Shown here: piece by piece, positions 1 through 8,262 of the stretch
How positions within the stretch are numbered: the stretch's first letter is position 1
Layout: each line of letters starts with the position of its first letter
From: Solemya velesiana gill symbiont
Lineage (GTDB): Bacteria; Pseudomonadota; Gammaproteobacteria; Chromatiales; Chromatiaceae
DNA: 62,196 bases
Reading direction: 5' to 3'
Assembly: GCF_002020805.1 (NCBI RefSeq)
Contig: NZ_MPRJ01000003.1
Span: 1-62,196 of the forward strand
Notes under the pieces: model-generated
Databases searched by the model: none
What the model saw: the letters and a program-made list of their open reading frames with translations, nothing else
Told to the model about the DNA's origin: nothing
Made by a program: the position numbers and the translations under genes

Positions 1-70
1 GGGCAAAAAAGTTCGGTTGCATAGTCTGTGTACTGTGATTGAAAAGTTGTGTGTGTGTTATTATCGCAGA

Positions 71-909
71 TTAAGGTGGGTTTTTAGAGATTCCCTTAAG
101 TATTGGTAGCCAGTAATCACGCAGATCCTCATCCTGTATCAGTTCATTCTTTTTTATGAACATGAATAGTTGCTTGATGGCGATATGCAATTCAATCTGT
201 GTGATGAAATCCGGCTCTTGACCCGTGTTGATGTACTCTTGGAACAGGGTAACGGAGTAGTCATGGCTAGCACCGTCTTGTTCCAAGTTGCGGGCTGGAA
301 TCTTTTGTTCGTTGCCGATCTCCAGGATGCGCAGAATATAGGGCTTGATCGTTAGATACTTGTAATTTGATCTGAGCTCGAGAAACAGATCGCTCAGTTC
401 ACTGTTCAGTGCAATACAGTGTTTGATGGGGAAGTTGCTGAAGGGTTGCAGGGTTTTAATAATTGCGGTCAGTCCCTTTTTGACCCTGATCAGATCCTCC
501 TTGTAATGTGTAACGAGATTCTCTGTGAGCCGTACTTCCTCTCCGGATTCACTGTTTTTCCTTACATTGACGATAAAATCGCCCGGAAAATGTGTCTCCA
601 GGTAGATTCCGCAAGAGGGAAATTGTAACGCTGTTTCAGCCGATCACCGATTTCGAAAAAATTCTCATCGGAATGCTTGCCCCTGTTTATGGTATTCGCC
701 AGTGAAATTTCAGTTAGCAGTGCCTTTGTAACGCCGTGCAGGCTGGTGACGGATGGTTTTATCCTCCTGGCGTTTAGAAGTTTTCTGTAGATGCGCTGAA
801 AACCAGGTTTGTTCTTGTACTCGTTGATGGTATTGATTGTGCCGCTTACATCTCTCTTGAGGTAGAGACGGCTCAATTCTTTAATGAACTCTTGGGGTTC
901 CATGTCCAT
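71..909 (-). pseudogene. Unknown protein gene, broken by one frameshift
   Basis: The minus strand carries one continuous protein-like reading split between two frames. Residues 1-~96 are read from the ATG at 909. After a frame change near 620-650, a second frame runs open to the TAA at 71. Joined, the product would be about 279 residues, mainly charged, helical-looking sequence with no signal peptide or membrane segment. The frame change lies in or just upstream of a GGGAAA run at 617-622, a typical slippage or indel context. I do not recognise the family and see no catalytic motif. The second frame is open well upstream of its first ATG (286) and reads as sensible protein there, so a one-base indel explains the data better than two genes. 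The gene stands alone in an AT-richer stretch, with the RRM-like gene diverging from it. Confidence 0.6.
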
Positions 910-1199
910 CGGTTGGATATCGCCTGGTACGGGGGATTTAATTTCACGACTGTAACCATAATCCGCTTATCGGATATTCGCAACCAGTAACATCTGTTCC
1001 AGGTGCGACTAAGGGAGGTACGTCACATTGCTCCAATCAGAGGTAGAAAAAATATTCCCATGAGGAGAAAGTAAATTGTGATTATATATAGTTGTGGAGT
1101 TATTCGGCCCGGTAGGTGAATAAGATCGCCAGGAAGGAGGGCAGGGCAATAGCCCCAGGGAAATTGATGGAAATGCTATATCAGTAAGGGAGTTACACC

Positions 1200-1496
1200 A
1201 TGAAAATCTTTATCAGCAGAGTGCCGGAGAATACCACTCGCAAGGATCTGGAGAAGTTCATTCGTGATGGAATGAACGGTGGAATGAGGAAAATTCCACT
1301 ATTCAATGCGGCTTCGAATATTCGTTGTCGTCTGGTGAGAATCACCGATGATCACACAGGGCTCGAGGAGTTGCATGGATTTGCTATTATCGAGACCAGT
1401 AAGCCTGCTGAATATGTCACTGAACGGCTGACCGGAAAGAAGCTTTGCGGTAAACCGGTTTCTGTTCATGAATACCGTCGCCGTACCTCGAAATAG
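1200..1496 (+). CDS. Small RRM-like putative RNA-binding protein (paralogue 1)
   Basis: This 98-residue basic protein starts with MKIFISRVPEN, which resembles the RNP2 strand of an RNA-recognition motif. A later segment around residue 60 (LHGFAIIET) resembles RNP1, so one RRM-like fold is likely. It is a paralogue of the protein encoded at 48468-48905. Both share the IFIS-(R/N)-(V/I)-P opening, FI(R/D)-x(3)-(N)-x-GM, the block (L/M)RITD-(D/R)-(H/D)TG, and a VTE-L-x(3)-L-GK/C-x-V-H-(E/K)Y ending. The start is supported by a GGGAG motif about nine bases upstream. No partner gene is adjacent, so it is probably monocistronic. Its RNA target is unknown, and RNA binding is inferred from the fold only. 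Confidence 0.72.
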   Translation: MKIFISRVPENTTRKDLEKFIRDGMNGGMRKIPLFNAASNIRCRLVRITDDHTGLEELHGFAIIETSKPAEYVTERLTGKKLCGKPVSVHEYRRRTSK

Positions 1497-1867
1497 GAGC
1501 GTAGATCCCTTGACACCTATCCCGGTGCTTTGAAGACATTAGAGCGCAGGGAGACTGATCGGCGCCGTTACCAACTCACCGTGGAACCACTGACTGCGCC
1601 ACAGGCAAATGGGGTGGCGGGTTTCAATAAAGTTCACGGCTGAATTTCCCTAGTCAGACCCAACAAGAGCGAAATGGCTTTACTACGTATAAAAATAGGA
1701 ATATAATTAATCTGTTTTGGGTGTGCTATGTGTCACATCAACACCCATATATGTTCCGTACACTTAATATCTGTCTCCAGGCACAAAGAGCCAACTGAAA
1801 ACGAAACTTGAGATTGGGGCTAAAAAACAGAGTCTCATGGAAATCCCAGTAGGTATGACTGTGGTCG
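1497..1867. other. Non-coding leader region, AT-rich
   Basis: No supported gene lies in these 371 bases. The stretch becomes AT-rich after about 1670 and holds a good sigma-70-like promoter (1679-1707), which would give the glycosyltransferase gene a leader of about 150 bases. I see no convincing riboswitch or terminator. Confidence 0.5.
1679..1707 (+). promoter_or_regulatory. Putative sigma-70 promoter upstream of the GT8 gene
   Basis: The -35-like TTTACT (1679-1684) and a perfect TATAAT (1702-1707) are separated by 17 bases. It points towards the glycosyltransferase at 1868. The match is read by eye only. Confidence 0.45.
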
Positions 1868-2890
1868 ATGAAACTCTTGAGCATCATAAAGTATGGGGAA
1901 GCAGGGAGGGTACTTTCGGTTATGCAAGACTTGGCGTCGAATGCACCATCTGATAGTGAAATCAATATTGTCCTCTCATCGGATGATCAATATGTTCACT
2001 ATTTGCTGATCGCGATACAGAGCATTGTCAGGCATACGAAGTATGCAAACGATCTATGCTTCTATATCCTGGATGGTGGATTGAGTGCAGAGTCTATTAA
2101 AAGCATTGCCGACTATGCAGCTTTACACGAACTGGAAGTGCATATCGTTCGCTCTGACCCCAACAGGTTTCAAGGCATTATCTTGCCCTCTTATCTGACA
2201 AAGGCATGTCTTTACCGGGTATTGATCCCGGAACTTCTTGGTAATGTTGACAAGGTTATCTATATAGATTGCGACCTGCTTTTTATGAGGGATATTGCTG
2301 ATTTGTGGGGTATCAACCTGGGAGATCATGCCTTGGGGGCCGTAGAAGACCCCTGGGGAGCAAAAAATAATTTAATCATAGCTCGGCCCTATAACAAGAT
2401 TTATTTTAACTCTGGTGTCCTATTGATGAATTTGAAGAAATTCAGAGCCCGGGGATATACAAGAAAGATACTCTCTTTTCTGGAAGATAATAACGGCAGG
2501 CTGCCAACCTTGGATCAAGATGCGTTGAATGCAGTCGTAGGAGATGATTCTATGATCATCCCACTTAAATGGAACGTCATATCAAGAGCTTTTGAAAAGA
2601 AGGACGTATATCTATACAGGATGTATGCAAAGGGAGAGATTATCAGTGCATTGAAAGCACCTGGAATCATCCACTTTACTGGAAAGAACAAGCCATGGAT
2701 GAGAAGCTGTGTTCATCCCCATAGCCATACATACAGACGGAATCTCAGGCAACCTTTGATCGACTTCCCCCATGAGAATGGGTTATTGCACAAAGCAAAA
2801 AAAGGGATCAAGACCGTTCAGTACTTTCTGATCAGAAAGGTTAATTATCTTCTGTTTTATTTTAAAATCCCCCAGTCTCAGGAGCATTGA
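1868..2890 (+). CDS. Family 8 glycosyltransferase (LPS-type)
   Basis: This 340-residue cytoplasmic enzyme has the GT8 (galactosyl/glucosyltransferase, GT-A fold) layout. It has an N-terminal nucleotide-sugar strand (EINIVLSSDD, residues 31-40), the metal-binding DxD at 134-136 inside YIDCDLLF, the NSGVLLMN segment at about 181-188, and a C-terminal IHFTG-x-NKPW motif typical of LPS GT8 enzymes. It probably transfers a hexose to lipopolysaccharide or another surface glycan; donor and acceptor cannot be read. The start is uncertain: neither the ATG at 1868 nor the in-frame ATG at 1919 has a clear ribosome-binding site, and both precede the first conserved strand. It stands alone, away from any LPS cluster and next to a tRNA gene. 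Its base composition is AT-richer than the flagellar block, so horizontal acquisition is possible. Confidence 0.8.
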   Translation: MKLLSIIKYGEAGRVLSVMQDLASNAPSDSEINIVLSSDDQYVHYLLIAIQSIVRHTKYANDLCFYILDGGLSAESIKSIADYAALHELEVHIVRSDPNRFQGIILPSYLTKACLYRVLIPELLGNVDKVIYIDCDLLFMRDIADLWGINLGDHALGAVEDPWGAKNNLIIARPYNKIYFNSGVLLMNLKKFRARGYTRKILSFLEDNNGRLPTLDQDALNAVVGDDSMIIPLKWNVISRAFEKKDVYLYRMYAKGEIISALKAPGIIHFTGKNKPWMRSCVHPHSHTYRRNLRQPLIDFPHENGLLHKAKKGIKTVQYFLIRKVNYLLFYFKIPQSQEH

Positions 2891-3112
2891 CAGTCTGTAG
2901 CCAGTTGGGTTGGCTAGTCCACTCACTGTTTCAAATCATTCACCATACCCCGCCCTTGTTGAGGGGCTCCCGCTTCCTAATTGATGCCATATCTGTCCCT
3001 CACTGTGACCAGATTGCGACAAACAAGGATTTTTCGCGGATTTCGATGAAAGAAAATCAGGTTATACCCGGTCTGCTGGTGGGTAAGATATTGATTTTCT
3101 TAAGATGTTAAA

Positions 3113-3189
3113 TGGCGCCCCTGACACGATTCGAACGTGTGACCTTCCGCTTAGGAGGCGGATGCTCTATCCTGCTGAGCTACAGGGGC
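3113..3189 (-). tRNA. tRNA-Arg (anticodon CCT)
   Basis: The minus strand folds as a complete cloverleaf. The acceptor stem is GCCCCTG/CAGGGGC, the D arm carries GCTCAGCAGGATAGAGC, the anticodon stem CCGC/GCGG encloses loop CTCCTAA with anticodon CCT, and the T loop is GTTCGAATC. The 3' CCA is encoded (3113-3115). It reads the rare AGG codon. Genes on either side point away from it or are unrelated. Confidence 0.95.
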
Positions 3190-3353
3190 GATGAGAGAGG
3201 TGCCTTGTTAGTCCTGATTTTAGTTGCAAATGATGCAATCTCAGGAACTTCAGGCAAAAAACCATTTTAGCATCTGTTCCCGGTGTTCTGCCAACCTTGC
3301 CGTGAAGGCTGTTGCTGAATACCATAGGCCCATGATTACTGCTGTTTGAATCC

Positions 3354-4319
3354 ATGTTAGATACCGCACACCTTTTATTTCCAACAACATTCCCCGATAT
3401 ATCCCGTGCCCAACTGGAAACCCTCCAGGTCAACTTGGGTTATCTCTGCAACCAGACATGTCAGCACTGCCATGTCAATGCAGGGCCAAAACGTACGGAG
3501 CTGATGCAGAAAGAGACCATTGATCAGCTGTTGGCGTATATCGATACACACGAGATCTCTGCTATTGATCTCACCGGGGGGGCGCCTGAGTTAAATCCCG
3601 AATTTCGCTACCTGGTAAGCGAGGCGCGTCAACGTGGGGTTCGCGTCATAGACAGGTGCAACCTGACGGTCCTCGAGGAGGAGGCGCAGGAGGACCTGGC
3701 GGCGTTCCTTGCTGAACAGCGGGTGGAGGTGGTGGCCTCGTTGCCCTGTTATCTCAAAGATAACGTTGATAACCAGCGGGGCAAGGGGGTATTCGAGACG
3801 AGTATTGCCGGCCTCAAGCGATTGAATGCCCTGGGTTATGGGCAGGATGGAAGCGGCCTGTTACTCAACCTCGTATTCAACCCGCAAGGGGCGACCCTGC
3901 CACCTGCCCAAACCGCCCTGGAGGCGGACTACAAGAAACAGCTCTGGGAGAGTTATGGCGTTCGCTTCAATCAGCTCTTTACAATCACCAATATGCCCAT
4001 CAGCCGGTTCGGCAGCATGCTGCTGTCCAAGGGCGAGTTCAAGCCCTACATGCAGCTGCTGAAGGCGTCATACAGCAGTTGTAACCTGGCTACCGTGATG
4101 TGTCGCAGTCTCATCAGTGTGGACTGGCGGGGCTATGTCTATGACTGCGATTTCAACCAGATGTTGGGGATGCACCTGGAGACAGACTCAAACGAGCGCC
4201 CCCATATTTCCGACTTGATGGACATTGACCTGCAGCGGCTGCCCATCAGGACCGGAGAGCACTGCTATGGCTGTACGGCGGGGCAGGGAAGCAGTTGCGG
4301 AGGAGCGCTGGGGGAATGA
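3354..4319 (+). CDS. arsS: Arsenosugar biosynthesis radical SAM protein ArsS
   Basis: This 321-residue radical SAM enzyme carries the cluster-binding CxxxCxxC at residues 32-39 (CNQTCQHC). The family-specific opening is LETLQVNLGYLCNQ and the C-terminal signature is CYGCTAGQGSSCGGA, which probably ligates auxiliary Fe-S. ArsS is thought to add the 5'-deoxyadenosyl moiety to dimethylarsenite in arsenosugar formation. Some family members are selenoproteins; here the conserved positions are ordinary cysteines. The stop codon overlaps the next start (ATGA at 4316-4319), and two arsenosugar-type glycosyltransferases follow in the same operon. No arsM methyltransferase is visible nearby, so the dimethylarsenic substrate must come from elsewhere. 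Family assignment is by recalled sequence pattern. Confidence 0.88.
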   Translation: MLDTAHLLFPTTFPDISRAQLETLQVNLGYLCNQTCQHCHVNAGPKRTELMQKETIDQLLAYIDTHEISAIDLTGGAPELNPEFRYLVSEARQRGVRVIDRCNLTVLEEEAQEDLAAFLAEQRVEVVASLPCYLKDNVDNQRGKGVFETSIAGLKRLNALGYGQDGSGLLLNLVFNPQGATLPPAQTALEADYKKQLWESYGVRFNQLFTITNMPISRFGSMLLSKGEFKPYMQLLKASYSSCNLATVMCRSLISVDWRGYVYDCDFNQMLGMHLETDSNERPHISDLMDIDLQRLPIRTGEHCYGCTAGQGSSCGGALGE

Positions 4320-5026
4320 GCGCTGATCGCCTTTCGGTGGTGATACCCTGTGTCGATGAAGGGGGTGTTATAGAGCGACTGCTTGATAGCCTGCAACCGC
4401 TGCGCAAGGCGGGTCATGAACTGATCCTGGTGGATGGCGGTAGTACCGACTCCACGGTCGCGTTGGCTGCGCCCCATGTAGATCATCTCATCGATGCACC
4501 CAGGGGCAGGGCCAGACAGATGAATGCGGGTGCGCACATCGCATCAGGAGATATTCTGTGGTTTCTGCATGCAGACAGTACTGTCAGTTGTGATGCTGTG
4601 GAGCTTATCGTGAAGGGATTGACTTCAGTGGAGTGTTGCTGGGGTCGATTCGATGTCTCGTTGTCCGGCCATCACCCACTGCTGCGTGTTGTCGAGTTTA
4701 TGATGAACTGGCGTTCCCGCCTCACGGGTATTGCGACAGGGGATCAGGGGATCTTTGTGAGGCGGCATGCATTTTTCACTGTAGGTGGTTTCCCCGATAT
4801 CGCCCTGATGGAGGATATAGCCTTGAGTCGCCGGCTCAAGCGCCTGTCCAGGCCCCATTGCCTGAGGCAACGTATCGGAACATCCAGCAGGCGCTGGGAG
4901 AAACAGGGCGTTGTTGTCACCATATTCCGCATGTGGTGGCTGCGCCTCGCTTTTGCACTGGGGGCCGATCCCGACAAACTGGCCCGTCAATACCATCAAT
5001 GCAGTTCCCCGATTCAAGACTCCTGA
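4316..5026 (+). CDS. Glycosyltransferase, TIGR04283-type (arsenosugar)
   Basis: This GT2-fold enzyme of 236 residues has the N-terminal LSVVIPCVDEGGVIERLL and LVDGGSTDST (nucleotide binding), the family-typical PRGRARQMNAGA, WFLHADS with its metal-binding HAD, and GDQGIFVRR. It belongs to the TIGR04283 group found beside ArsS and DUF2064 proteins and is thought to help build the sugar part of arsenosugars. I start it at the ATG at 4316, which overlaps the arsS stop as ATGA. An in-frame start at 4295 would sit inside arsS. Its 3' end overlaps the next gene by 28 bases, so translation is likely coupled. Confidence 0.85.
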   Translation: MSADRLSVVIPCVDEGGVIERLLDSLQPLRKAGHELILVDGGSTDSTVALAAPHVDHLIDAPRGRARQMNAGAHIASGDILWFLHADSTVSCDAVELIVKGLTSVECCWGRFDVSLSGHHPLLRVVEFMMNWRSRLTGIATGDQGIFVRRHAFFTVGGFPDIALMEDIALSRRLKRLSRPHCLRQRIGTSSRRWEKQGVVVTIFRMWWLRLAFALGADPDKLARQYHQCSSPIQDS

Positions 5027-5634
5027 TTTTTGCCAAGGCACCCATCGCCGGGTTGGCTAAAACACGGCTGGCGCCTGCCCTTGGTCATGAAGGGGCGGCT
5101 GATTTCTATGCGGGTCTGTTGCATGAGACAGTCAGTAAATTTTCGGCATGTGAAATTGCCCCTATAGCATGCTGGTGTGCCCCCAATACCGATCATCCTC
5201 TTTTCAATTCCTTTCGGCGCGAACACGGTATTACCCTGGAGGTGCAGAAGGGGCGGGATCTTGGGGAACGGATGGCCACGGCAGCCGCCACAGCGTTGGA
5301 GAAATCGACTTCGGTTGTACTGATCGGCGGTGATTGTCCTCTGCTCACCCCAGGGCATTTGGAACAGGCCCTGCTATGGCTGGAGGGAGGGGCGGATGCT
5401 GTGCTGGGTCCCGCAGAGGATGGCGGTTACGTCCTGCTTGGCCTGAGTCGTTTCGATGAGCATCTGTTTCAGGATATTTCGTGGGGGGAGAGCGAGGTGC
5501 TGGAGACAACGCGCAGCCGACTGTCTGATCTCGGCTGGTCCTGGCAGGAGCTGGATACACTCTGGGATGTTGACCGGCCGGAAGACCTGGTGCGTTACCG
5601 TAACGAGGTGGCTATAGAGTCTAACCGCCCCTGA
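4999..5634 (+). CDS. DUF2064/TIGR04282 glycosyltransferase (arsenosugar)
   Basis: The 211-residue product begins MQFPDSRLLIFAKAPIAG and continues with KTRLAP, the nucleotidyl/glycosyltransferase-like start of DUF2064. Further family marks are the VVLIGGDCPLLTP segment, GPAEDGGYVLLG and LDTLWDVDRPEDL near the end. This is the TIGR04282 family, a constant partner of the TIGR04283 enzyme. The open frame extends upstream to 4633, but that part is the shadow of the preceding gene; the ATG at 4999 lies just before the first conserved strand. It is last in the operon and converges tail-to-tail with ycgR, overlapping by 14 bases. Confidence 0.84.
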   Translation: MQFPDSRLLIFAKAPIAGLAKTRLAPALGHEGAADFYAGLLHETVSKFSACEIAPIACWCAPNTDHPLFNSFRREHGITLEVQKGRDLGERMATAAATALEKSTSVVLIGGDCPLLTPGHLEQALLWLEGGADAVLGPAEDGGYVLLGLSRFDEHLFQDISWGESEVLETTRSRLSDLGWSWQELDTLWDVDRPEDLVRYRNEVAIESNRP

Positions 5635-6383
5635 GGCGTTTCAATTGTGCCCGTTCAAGCTGGTTGATCAGTTTGTTGATCTTTCTCTTGGATTCCCTGT
5701 CCAGGTTCTTGAAGCACCCGCCGAGCCGGCATTTTCTCCGGTACTGGGGTTTGCTGGTAAAACGGATTTCCAGTGAGAAGACTGCATCGCCCTCTTCATA
5801 AGGTAATAGTGCAGGAGGGGAGTGTGTCGCCCTGTCGCAGGTATACCGCCTCATCCAGTACGATTCCGGCTCCGCTTTCGGAGAGATCACTCAAGTAACC
5901 ACTGAGAATCTGTTCAATGCTGCCTGCACGACGTCCTTCAAAAGGGATCTGTACCCCGGTTGTGGGAACCCTGTGGTGTTCGCGTCGCTGCAGGTAGAAC
6001 AGTTTTTCCGGGAGCGACATTTTATAGAATAGGATCCCCTCGTGGATACCGTGATCTATGAGCTCCGTTTCGAAGCTTAACTCCACGCCGTGGAGGTAGC
6101 CAAAGAGCCGAACGCTCTTCTCATCCAGCAGGAGTTCGTGGCTCTGCTTTGGCGTGATTTCATCCAGGATGATGTAGCGATTTCCCTCCTCTTCCTTGAC
6201 CTTGAGGATGGCGGTGTTGAAGGGGTGGCTGTGGGATTTGAAGCTGGCGTTGAATAACGTGTGTGATTTACTGGCCTGGCCCAGGATTGAAGCAATCCGC
6301 CCGGCGTTGGTAATAAAGTGACCGTCGGCATCCTGGGTCTGTTTGGTCTTTTTATTTTTTAAGCGATGTAGTGCCTTGAACAT
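5621..6383 (-). pseudogene. ycgR: Flagellar brake protein YcgR (PilZ), C-terminal frameshift
   Basis: YcgR binds c-di-GMP and slows the flagellar motor. Read from the ATG at 6383, the product has a YcgR N-terminal domain and then a PilZ domain with the c-di-GMP motif RREHHR and the DLSESGAGIVLD loop. The frame meets a TGA near 5796, just after TLPSCTITL. The expected continuation (PYEEGDAVFSLEIRF, then a basic coil ending LKRLRGG) is intact in another frame down to 5621. A one-base loss around 5800-5815 explains this. The normal length would be about 254 residues; the truncated frame drops the last PilZ strands and C-terminal helix. It follows flgN with a 49-base gap and belongs to the flgA-flgM-flgN side of the flagellar locus. 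The frame is also open upstream to 6506, inside flgN, so the start is not certain. Confidence 0.78.
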
Positions 6384-6432
6384 GTTTTGACTGCTGCGGA
6401 TCAGGTTTTCAGGGTGCTTTGTAGCGCAATTG

Positions 6433-6903
6433 CTATACCTTGGCCAGGGGGTCGGTGGAGGCGTCTCTTCGCTCTTCGCCCCCCGGACCGTAGGTATCAC
6501 CATCATGCTGTTTGCCGCTCAGTATATCCAAGGCCTGGCGAGTATGTCTCTGTCCCACGTTAACCATGCCACCGTTTATGGCGTTTTGCTGATGCAAGGC
6601 TACGGCAAGTTCTTGAAGCTCCAGCCAGAGTTTCCCGGCTGTACTGCCAGGTGGGAGATTATCGAGTATCGTGCTGCTTTGCTCCTGCCTGGAGCCTAGA
6701 AACCGTTCACGCTCTATATCGTGTTGCTGCATTTGGTGCAGCACGGTCTCTTTATCCCGGGCTACTGCCAGTATCTGATCAGGTTTCCCGCTGGAAAGGG
6801 ATTTATATTCCCGTTCCAGCAGCTGTTTCAGTTGCTTGGCTGTTGCCACTTCTGCTGAAAGGATATTTGCGAGAATTTGCTGTTGGTCTTCAGGTAGTGT
6901 CAT
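6433..6903 (-). CDS. flgN: Flagellar chaperone FlgN
   Basis: The 156-residue, largely helical cytosolic protein has FlgN features: an N-terminal coiled coil (residues 1-90) and the conserved C-terminal NVGQRHTRQALDILSG followed by TYGPGG. FlgN binds the hook-filament junction proteins FlgK and FlgL and delivers them to the flagellar export apparatus. Both clients are encoded at 17.6-20.5 kb. The gene follows flgM by six bases and is surely co-transcribed from the sigma-28 promoter at 7270-7297. Confidence 0.88.
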   Translation of the reverse strand: MTLPEDQQQILANILSAEVATAKQLKQLLEREYKSLSSGKPDQILAVARDKETVLHQMQQHDIERERFLGSRQEQSSTILDNLPPGSTAGKLWLELQELAVALHQQNAINGGMVNVGQRHTRQALDILSGKQHDGDTYGPGGEERRDASTDPLAKV

Positions 6904-6909
6904 GGGCAG

Positions 6910-7233
6910 CTATTTTTGTTCGCTGATCAGGGCGAAGTTTTTTTCCTGTTCGACAAGATTGTCAGCCGCTGTCTGGGGCTCAAAGTGGAAGCTGCCGGTT
7001 GCCAATGAACGCTGGACACTGGAGACAAGCTGGGCATCTACAATCGGAAGGCTCGCCAACCGGGCTTCAAGTTCCTGGAGCTTTGAGGCGGAGCCGGTCA
7101 GGGTAACCTTGTCGTCACCACCCGAAACGCTCGATTCGGATTGGCTTTGAGAGGAGGTGCTGCTCACGGAACCGGTTTGGTTCTGCTTTCTTGTGTCCTG
7201 AATGGGGCTGTCTGATAGACTTTTAATATCCAT
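6910..7233 (-). CDS. flgM: Anti-sigma-28 factor FlgM
   Basis: FlgM holds FliA (sigma-28) inactive until hook completion allows its export. The 107-residue product has the usual disordered, Ser/Gln-rich N-terminus and the sigma-binding C-terminal half (DKVTLTGSASKLQELEARLASLP, then IVDAQLVSSVQRSLATGSF). The start is backed by AAAGGTGAG about ten bases upstream. A sigma-28-like promoter immediately upstream gives the expected autoregulatory loop, with FliA driving its own inhibitor. The order flgM-flgN with flgA upstream matches Pseudomonas-type loci. Confidence 0.9.
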   Translation of the reverse strand: MDIKSLSDSPIQDTRKQNQTGSVSSTSSQSQSESSVSGGDDKVTLTGSASKLQELEARLASLPIVDAQLVSSVQRSLATGSFHFEPQTAADNLVEQEKNFALISEQK

Positions 7234-7269
7234 TGCTAAGACTCACCTTTCGATAGGTTCCTGACTTCA

Positions 7270-7297
7270 TTAGCGGCTGTTAATTGTGAAAACTTTA
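7270..7297 (-). promoter_or_regulatory. Sigma-28 (FliA) promoter of flgM-flgN
   Basis: On the minus strand TAAAGTTT (7297-7290) is a perfect sigma-28 -35 element, followed by GCCGCTAA (7277-7270), one mismatch from GCCGATAA. The spacing is 16 bases after TAAA, against 15 in the consensus. The predicted transcription start lies about 30 bases before the flgM ATG. Confidence 0.7.
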
Positions 7298-7363
7298 ATT
7301 TGGTCAGACTATTTTACACCTGAATCGGGGAAATCAGGACCTGTGTCACAATTGCTTTTTGAC

Positions 7364-8104
7364 TCAAAGAGATACCTCAACAAGGTCTGATCCGACCACA
7401 ATACCTTCGATTTTGCGCTCAGAGCTCAAATTTTTCACCTGCACACGCTCTCCAACCGCACCGCTGGAGAGGGCCTTTCCTTTCATTCGTACTTGTATTC
7501 CCCCCGTTTTTGCAAGAATTGTGACCAGAGAGCCTTTCTTGATGGCGTTGGCAGCGACCAATTGGCTGGGTAGCAGTACCTGGTTTGCCTGGGTGGTGCG
7601 CTTTACGATTTTACCCACCACCTCTGCAGGGGTTTTGAAATAGCCGCGATGCAGACGGGAAATATCCTTATCTTTCAATTGGATATCCGCTTGTCCCACG
7701 GTGCTGCCTCGCTGCAGTTGGTGTGTGGTTACCAGGATTGGCACGTACTGGGATACTGTGACTGGTACATAAATGGTCCAGGGTTTGCTGCCGGTGCAGC
7801 GCACTCCCACGGTTTGCCGGTTGCTGCTCTGCCTTCCCGGGGGAGCGAAGGTTTCAAGCGCCTGCTCACAACGGTGAAGCCTGAGACGCTTGTCGAGCAT
7901 GCCGACCTTGATTTCGATACGTGCATCAGATTCGGGGGCGCTGGTCTCAGCGTGTGCTCTGACCGATTCCCGTATGCTGTCATGGGATTGAAGGTCAGCT
8001 GCACGTATCTCCCCCTGTGTAGATAAACTCAAGACTACAAAAGAGAAGAGCATGCCTAGCCATGCGAACCTTCGAGGCCCGTGACTGACTGATGTGACGG
8101 TCAT
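7364..8104 (-). CDS. flgA: P-ring assembly chaperone FlgA
   Basis: FlgA is the periplasmic chaperone for FlgI P-ring assembly. The protein has an N-terminal signal sequence (RRFAWLGMLFSFVVLSL, cleavage probably after GEIRA) and an SAF-like domain in the C-terminal half (LQRGSTVGQADIQLKD, AIKKGSLVTILAKTGGI, VQVKNLSS near the end). In-frame ATGs lie at 8122, 8104 and 8053. I prefer 8104 (246 residues) because the sigma-54-like element at 8134-8149 predicts a transcript start near 8123, which would leave 8122 leaderless. No strong Shine-Dalgarno sequence is seen for any of them. It diverges from cheV. Confidence 0.87.
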   Translation of the reverse strand: MTVTSVSHGPRRFAWLGMLFSFVVLSLSTQGEIRAADLQSHDSIRESVRAHAETSAPESDARIEIKVGMLDKRLRLHRCEQALETFAPPGRQSSNRQTVGVRCTGSKPWTIYVPVTVSQYVPILVTTHQLQRGSTVGQADIQLKDKDISRLHRGYFKTPAEVVGKIVKRTTQANQVLLPSQLVAANAIKKGSLVTILAKTGGIQVRMKGKALSSGAVGERVQVKNLSSERKIEGIVVGSDLVEVSL

Positions 8105-8133
8105 TTGACGTTGTGTGGTCATGACAGGAAATA

Positions 8134-8149
8134 TGCAATCAATGTGCCT
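8134..8149 (-). promoter_or_regulatory. Sigma-54 (RpoN) promoter of flgA
   Basis: On the minus strand the element reads AGGCACATTGATTGCA, matching TGGCACGN4TTGCA with the invariant GG (8148-8147) and GC (8136-8135) ten bases apart. The predicted start of transcription is about 8123. RpoN/FleQ control of mid-class flagellar genes is known in Pseudomonas and Vibrio; use here is inferred. Confidence 0.72.
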
Positions 8150-8262
8150 ATTCCATTTAAACCAGGGATGATGGACTCACATATTCACCTAACTCTATGA
8201 AATTACATAAGCTATAGTGGATTACACAGTGGTTGGATTGGTTGCAGGGAAATAGGCACTTT

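Noticed and set aside
1738-1965. Minus-strand reading opposite the start of the GT8 gene
   Set aside because: It has no ribosome-binding site or recognisable pattern and overlaps the promoter and start of a well-supported gene.
3113-3189. Integrated island at tRNA-Arg
   Set aside because: No integrase gene or repeated tRNA 3' end is visible in the neighbouring DNA.
3354-4319. ArsS as a selenoprotein
   Set aside because: Some ArsS proteins contain selenocysteine, but every expected cysteine here is a normal codon and there is no internal TGA.
8222-8245. Sigma-54 promoter before cheV
   Set aside because: TGG and TTGCA are present, but GG and GC are not ten bases apart.
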